A DNA stretch of 64,000 nucleotides from Lujinxingia vulgaris (GTDB lineage Bacteria; Myxococcota_A; Bradymonadia; Bradymonadales; Bradymonadaceae), in NCBI RefSeq assembly GCF_007997015.1, contig NZ_VOSM01000002.1, positions 496,001 to 560,000 on the forward strand, read 5' to 3'. The position numbers were made by a program, and so were the translations under genes. The notes under the pieces were generated by a model, which was not told the origin of the DNA, did no database searches, and saw only the letters and a program-made list of their open reading frames with translations. Positions within the stretch are counted from its first letter, which is position 1. Every line of letters starts with the position of its first letter. This document shows, piece by piece, positions 61,301 through 64,000 of the stretch.

Positions 61301-64000
61301 GCTGTGTGTTCAAAGACCTCTCGGCCGACTCGTACCGTGCGGTCGCGACGGTGGAGGATGAGGCCGGCCGGAGCTCGGTGAGTCATCTTGGCGTGTGGGC
61401 GGCCGGTCAGGACACCCGCGGCGCGGATCTTGTCGAAGAGAAGCAGCTCGTGCTCATTCCCGACCAGGAGACCTACAGCCCTGGCGAGGTGGCAAAGGTG
61501 ATGGTCAACGGACCTTTCTATCCGATGGACGCCACCGTGGAGCTGCGACGCCAGGGGCGCTATGAGACGCGGCAGGTTCGCTTGAGCGCGGAGAACCCCG
61601 TGGTCGAGATCCCGATTGAGGACGCGATGACCCCCGCACTCACGCTCACCGTGCAGAGTCTCGGCGTGGACGATGCGGCCTCGCCGGATGCCTTCGCACG
61701 CGGCGAACTTCAGCTGAAGGTGGAGCCGGTGGAGCGTCGCCTTAACGTGGCGATCGAGCCCGCAGAAGATCAGGTGGATCCTGGCTCAGAGCTCGGTGTG
61801 GATGTTGTGATTACCGATCATCAGGGCAAGGCTGTGAGCGGTGCGAATGTGGCACTCTTTGCGGTGGATGAGGCCGTGCTGGGGCTCTCGAACTACGCGC
61901 TGCGTGACCCGCTGAGCATCTTCTACCCGGAGCTCCCTGCCGGGGTTTACGATATGCGCACGCGCCGCTGGTTGATCGTGCCGCCGAGCGCTGATGAAGC
62001 TCTTGAGCGGGAGGAGGCGATGGACGCCCTGGCCAGCGACGAAGCGGAGGGTTTTGGAGGTATTGGCGCGGCGGAGATGGCACCCAAACGAATGATGCGG
62101 TCCGCCGCAGCGCCCATGGCGTCCGGGATGCGAGGAGGAGGTGGCGCGCCCGCGCAGGCCAACACCCCCATCGCCGTCCGCGAGGTCTTCGACGCGCTGG
62201 CCTTCTTCGAGGGCGATCTTGTCACTGACGCCGAAGGTCGCGTGCGCGTCGAGCACACGCTTCCCGACAGCCTCACCCGCTACCGCCTGATGGCCGTGGT
62301 GGTGGAGGGCGACCGTCGCTTTGGTCACGGTGAATCGCAGGTCGTAGCTCGCCTTCCCCTGATGGTGCGTCCCTCGGCGCCGCGTTTTGCCAATGTGGGT
62401 GACCGCTTTGAGCTTCCGATCGTGCTGCATAACCAGACCGATGAGGCGCGCAGCGTGGATCTGGCGCTGCGCGCGGTCGGCGGCCTGAAATGGTTGGAGA
62501 GCCCCGGGCGTCGGGTCGAAGTCCCCGCAAACCAGCGTGTGGAAGTGCGCTGGAAGGCCGAGGCGACGTCCGCCGGTGAGGTGAGGGTGCAGATGGCTGC
62601 GGCCAGCGGGAGCTTTGCGGACGCGGAGCTGATCACAATGCCCGTGCTCACGCCGGCCACAACCGAAGCGTTTGCAACCTACGGCTCGCTCTCTGACGAA
62701 GATGTGATCCAGGAGCTGGTGCAGGTCCCTGAAGAGGCGTTCTCGCAGTACGGGGGCCTGGAGTTTTCGGCTTCGTCCACGCAGCTGCAGGCGCTGACGG
62801 ACGCGTTCATTTACCTGACGACTTACCCCTATGCCTGCTCCGAGCAGACGGCGAGCCGGCTGATGTCGGTTCTGGCGCTCTACGATGTGCTCGATGCCTT
62901 TGAGGCCGAGGGGCTGCCCTCGGTGGATGCGCTGAAGGCGTCGCAGCAGGAGTGGGTCGACCAGATCGTGCAGGCCCAGCGTGGCGACGGCGGGTTTGGG
63001 TTCTGGAAGGGAAGTCGTCAGTCCTGGCCCTTTGTGAGTGTGCACGCCACCCATGCGCTGTGGATGGCCGATGAGGCGGGGCTGGAGGTTCCCGCCTATG
63101 CGCTGCAGCGTGCCCGCGCCTACATCGCGCAGGTGGAGCGCTACACCACCGACTACAGCCCGCGCTCTCGCGCCACGGTGGATGCCTACGCGCTGCACGT
63201 GCTTGAGAAGATGGGTGTGGCCGGCGATCGTGCGCTCGACGACGTGGTGACGCGTTACGGCATTGAGGTGCTTCCTCTGGAGGCGCTGGGCTGGCTCTTG
63301 CCAATCGCCGAAGGCACGCAGTGGGAGGCGCGCTTTATGCAACGTCTTCAGAACAACGTGCAGGAGACCGCCGCCACCGCCGAGTTCCAGGAGGCCTATG
63401 AGGCCGGCGCCTACCGCGTGCTGCACTCCGGCCGCCGCACTGATGCCGTGGTGCTCGACGGCCTGATGCAGACCGACGCGCAAAACCCGCTCACCGAAAA
63501 AGTGATGCGCGGGCTGATGGCGCACCGCAAGCGCGGGCGCTGGAGCACGACCCAGGACAACGTCTTTGTGATCCTGGCGATGCGCCGCTACTTCGACACC
63601 TTCGGGTCGGTGAGCCCGAACTTTGTGGCGCGAGCCTGGATCGGCGACGCGCATTTTGCAGAGCACGACTTCTCGGGCCGCACTGGCGAGCGCTACTCGT
63701 CGGAAGTGCCGATGTCGTACCTGCAGGAGCTCGACGATGCGACGCAGCCGGTGGTCATTGAGCGCGATGGTCAGGGCCGGATGTACTATCGACTCGGCAT
63801 GCGTTACGCGCCCAAAAACCTCGATCTTCCAGCCACCTCGGAGGGCATGGAGGTGGAGCGCATCTATGAGGCGGTCGATAACGAGAGCGATGTGCGTCGC
63901 GCCGAGGACGGGGTCTGGGAGATCAAAGCCGGGGCGCGCGTGCGCGTCACCTTGACGATGACGCTTCCGGCCAGACGTTACCACGTGGCACTCGCCGACT
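58324..64000 (+). CDS. Bacterial alpha-2-macroglobulin lipoprotein (3' end outside window)
   Basis: The frame is open from 58324 to the window edge (at least 1892 residues). Signal MRAMSAGRWVAVMMAAALMV with lipobox VGC (Cys22). The thioester motif CSEQ (Cys1505) lies in YPYACSEQTASRLM; an Ala/Gly/Met-rich stretch (GGIGAAEMAPKRMM) near 1240 may be the protease bait region, followed by the macroglobulin phrase VREVFDALAFFEGDL. A perfect-period 39-bp tandem duplication (59773-59850) encodes PAFLHS twice. It traps and inhibits proteases in the periplasm. Such proteins often pair with penicillin-binding protein 1C, which would lie beyond the window. GAGG precedes the ATG. Confidence 0.88.
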   Translation, partial: MRAMSAGRWVAVMMAAALMVGCGSKRSSVDGLAEGQLGDTEAPPSMGGVLGDDEGYEMVKAVRGEQLTEEEISSLLARLEPLEAKEGDEVEFRRRSDTLPPAVPGKEVSEAWPPDLTQVVSEAPEAGALEVLAFRPEGAVEGPIQLSVGFSRPMIAVGQVGEAEAPDITIEPQPEGRWRWLGTRTAVYEVSEAWPRATAYEVEVAAGATSVDGSTLEKAVRFGFETPPAEVSAVYPSYGVQAADAPVHVVFSQPVPDTMASKITVLAGRKTIAMRHVSGEEATKLQKTDSVKGAADEGRVLTLVPTENYPDDATVQVTVAAPIESKEGPLLGQEGREANFRVRGAFQVESIGCYVSEPCPPGRQLNVKLTNPIASDTEFEDLVKVTPEVPNLQISGGSDHLWLNGDFLPKTTYAFEVRAGLVDAFGQPLKGDRSGQVEIGAYPAFVAGPPSDMLVLPKNPAASLPVMLGGLRSLRARVFKVEAAHYPAFLHSRSEPAHFPAFLHSSSGPARIGELVDTQMFRFRGEEVDARHEVEVVLSKALNSAGTGQVMVVLDEPTPWPNHRRRHEGPSWSYWVQVTDLGLDLTSDQRTLEGRVTLLSSGQPTKGVQVVVDGQEVARVNDHGHFSVDVPTDAAVLEVRQGGGDVVMMPPNAQTGWWSEREWNRLERPERDQAVWYVIDDRGMYKPGETVTLKGWVRAREPGPRGTLTSLGGAQRVTYRVRESRGNEITSGTVDLDAFGGFEFDVELADNVNLGWAHVQLSVDGEAAGTTTAHSFQIQEFRRPEYEVSARAIGEPHRAGEESRFEVEAAYYAGGGLAGAPVTWRFAESAAGYTPPDNEGWTFGAWRPYWGHWGWQPPSEPQVVPEALRGGHQSVTDARGISALDLSWEAPDDGLPRRVQATMSVMDVNRQSWEASASALVHPAAAYVGLKSEQTFVQRGEAWEVLTRVVDVDGAEVEGASVEVVLYLARTPWSFTVEDAEEFARCTPDGEGRCVFKDLSADSYRAVATVEDEAGRSSVSHLGVWAAGQDTRGADLVEEKQLVLIPDQETYSPGEVAKVMVNGPFYPMDATVELRRQGRYETRQVRLSAENPVVEIPIEDAMTPALTLTVQSLGVDDAASPDAFARGELQLKVEPVERRLNVAIEPAEDQVDPGSELGVDVVITDHQGKAVSGANVALFAVDEAVLGLSNYALRDPLSIFYPELPAGVYDMRTRRWLIVPPSADEALEREEAMDALASDEAEGFGGIGAAEMAPKRMMRSAAAPMASGMRGGGGAPAQANTPIAVREVFDALAFFEGDLVTDAEGRVRVEHTLPDSLTRYRLMAVVVEGDRRFGHGESQVVARLPLMVRPSAPRFANVGDRFELPIVLHNQTDEARSVDLALRAVGGLKWLESPGRRVEVPANQRVEVRWKAEATSAGEVRVQMAAASGSFADAELITMPVLTPATTEAFATYGSLSDEDVIQELVQVPEEAFSQYGGLEFSASSTQLQALTDAFIYLTTYPYACSEQTASRLMSVLALYDVLDAFEAEGLPSVDALKASQQEWVDQIVQAQRGDGGFGFWKGSRQSWPFVSVHATHALWMADEAGLEVPAYALQRARAYIAQVERYTTDYSPRSRATVDAYALHVLEKMGVAGDRALDDVVTRYGIEVLPLEALGWLLPIAEGTQWEARFMQRLQNNVQETAATAEFQEAYEAGAYRVLHSGRRTDAVVLDGLMQTDAQNPLTEKVMRGLMAHRKRGRWSTTQDNVFVILAMRRYFDTFGSVSPNFVARAWIGDAHFAEHDFSGRTGERYSSEVPMSYLQELDDATQPVVIERDGQGRMYYRLGMRYAPKNLDLPATSEGMEVERIYEAVDNESDVRRAEDGVWEIKAGARVRVTLTMTLPARRYHVALAD

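Noticed and set aside
59176-61386. 736-codon open frame antisense to the macroglobulin gene
   Set aside because: The plus-strand frame has signal peptide and macroglobulin features across the region; the antisense translation is Arg/His-rich and featureless.
61786-63984. 732-codon open frame antisense to the macroglobulin gene
   Set aside because: It covers the CSEQ thioester region of the real gene on the opposite strand and has no domain of its own.

Overview
The window is a GC-rich bacterial chromosome segment from a Gram-negative with an outer membrane. The gene content suggests a Myxococcota/Bradymonadota-type (former Deltaproteobacteria) organism: many lipoproteins with acidic Pro/Asp linkers and Cys-rich modules, choice-of-anchor-D and PKD-type exported proteins, a kinase-like/PP2C fusion, a roadblock (MglB-like) protein and an ElbD-like multidomain lipid enzyme. 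The taxonomic call is an inference; there is no rRNA gene in the window.

Layout. 1-4.1 kb: a partial exported protein and a degenerate kinase-PP2C fusion. 4.2-12.7 kb: a minus-strand operon (HAD phosphatase, LarA/DUF2088 protein, a 1623-residue reductase-ligase-ACP-acyltransferase-SCP2 enzyme, an extended SDR) that looks like ether-lipid or other neutral-lipid synthesis. 12.9-17.5 kb: an HTH-EIIA regulator divergent from a SulP transporter, a strikingly eukaryote-like beta-ureidopropionase and a roadblock protein. 18.4-30.1 kb: YcaQ-like glycosylase, lipoprotein carbonic anhydrase, a WPDDY-repeat protein, a Cys-rich lipoprotein, a Fic enzyme, an aldehyde dehydrogenase, an alpha/beta hydrolase, a coiled-coil protein and a two-gene HEPN cassette. 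30.1-41.6 kb: a defence island on the minus strand, read in the order hsdM, hsdS, SIR2-domain gene, hsdR, FRG-domain gene, AIPR gene, then a DUF1707 gene. 41.6-48.5 kb: a repeat-rich intergenic kilobase, a cupin, two lipoproteins, a SEC-C protein and a porin. 48.6-58.0 kb: catalase HPII, a second SEC-C paralogue, a small ORF plus AbiEii-like nucleotidyltransferase, nrfHA, an LDLa-like lipoprotein and hemW. 58.3 kb to the right edge: a very large alpha-2-macroglobulin lipoprotein whose 3' end lies outside the window.

Most unusual material. In the type I restriction operon, HsdM carries an N-terminal XRE helix-turn-helix and HsdR carries a C-terminal S24 (LexA/CI-type) autoprotease domain. The two halves of a CI-like repressor are thus spread over two restriction subunits, which suggests restriction that is self-regulated or DNA-damage-responsive. 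The FRG gene downstream is bracketed by a duplicated 34-bp piece of the hsdR 3' end (one mismatch), as if it had been inserted there. Two intergenic sites 14 kb apart carry the same five-unit, 43-bp-period tandem array with matching first and last units. A second short dispersed element sits next to terminators at three places.

Limits: domain calls come from reading motifs, with no database search. Starts were moved inward where a ribosome binding site and a signal peptide or domain boundary supported it.
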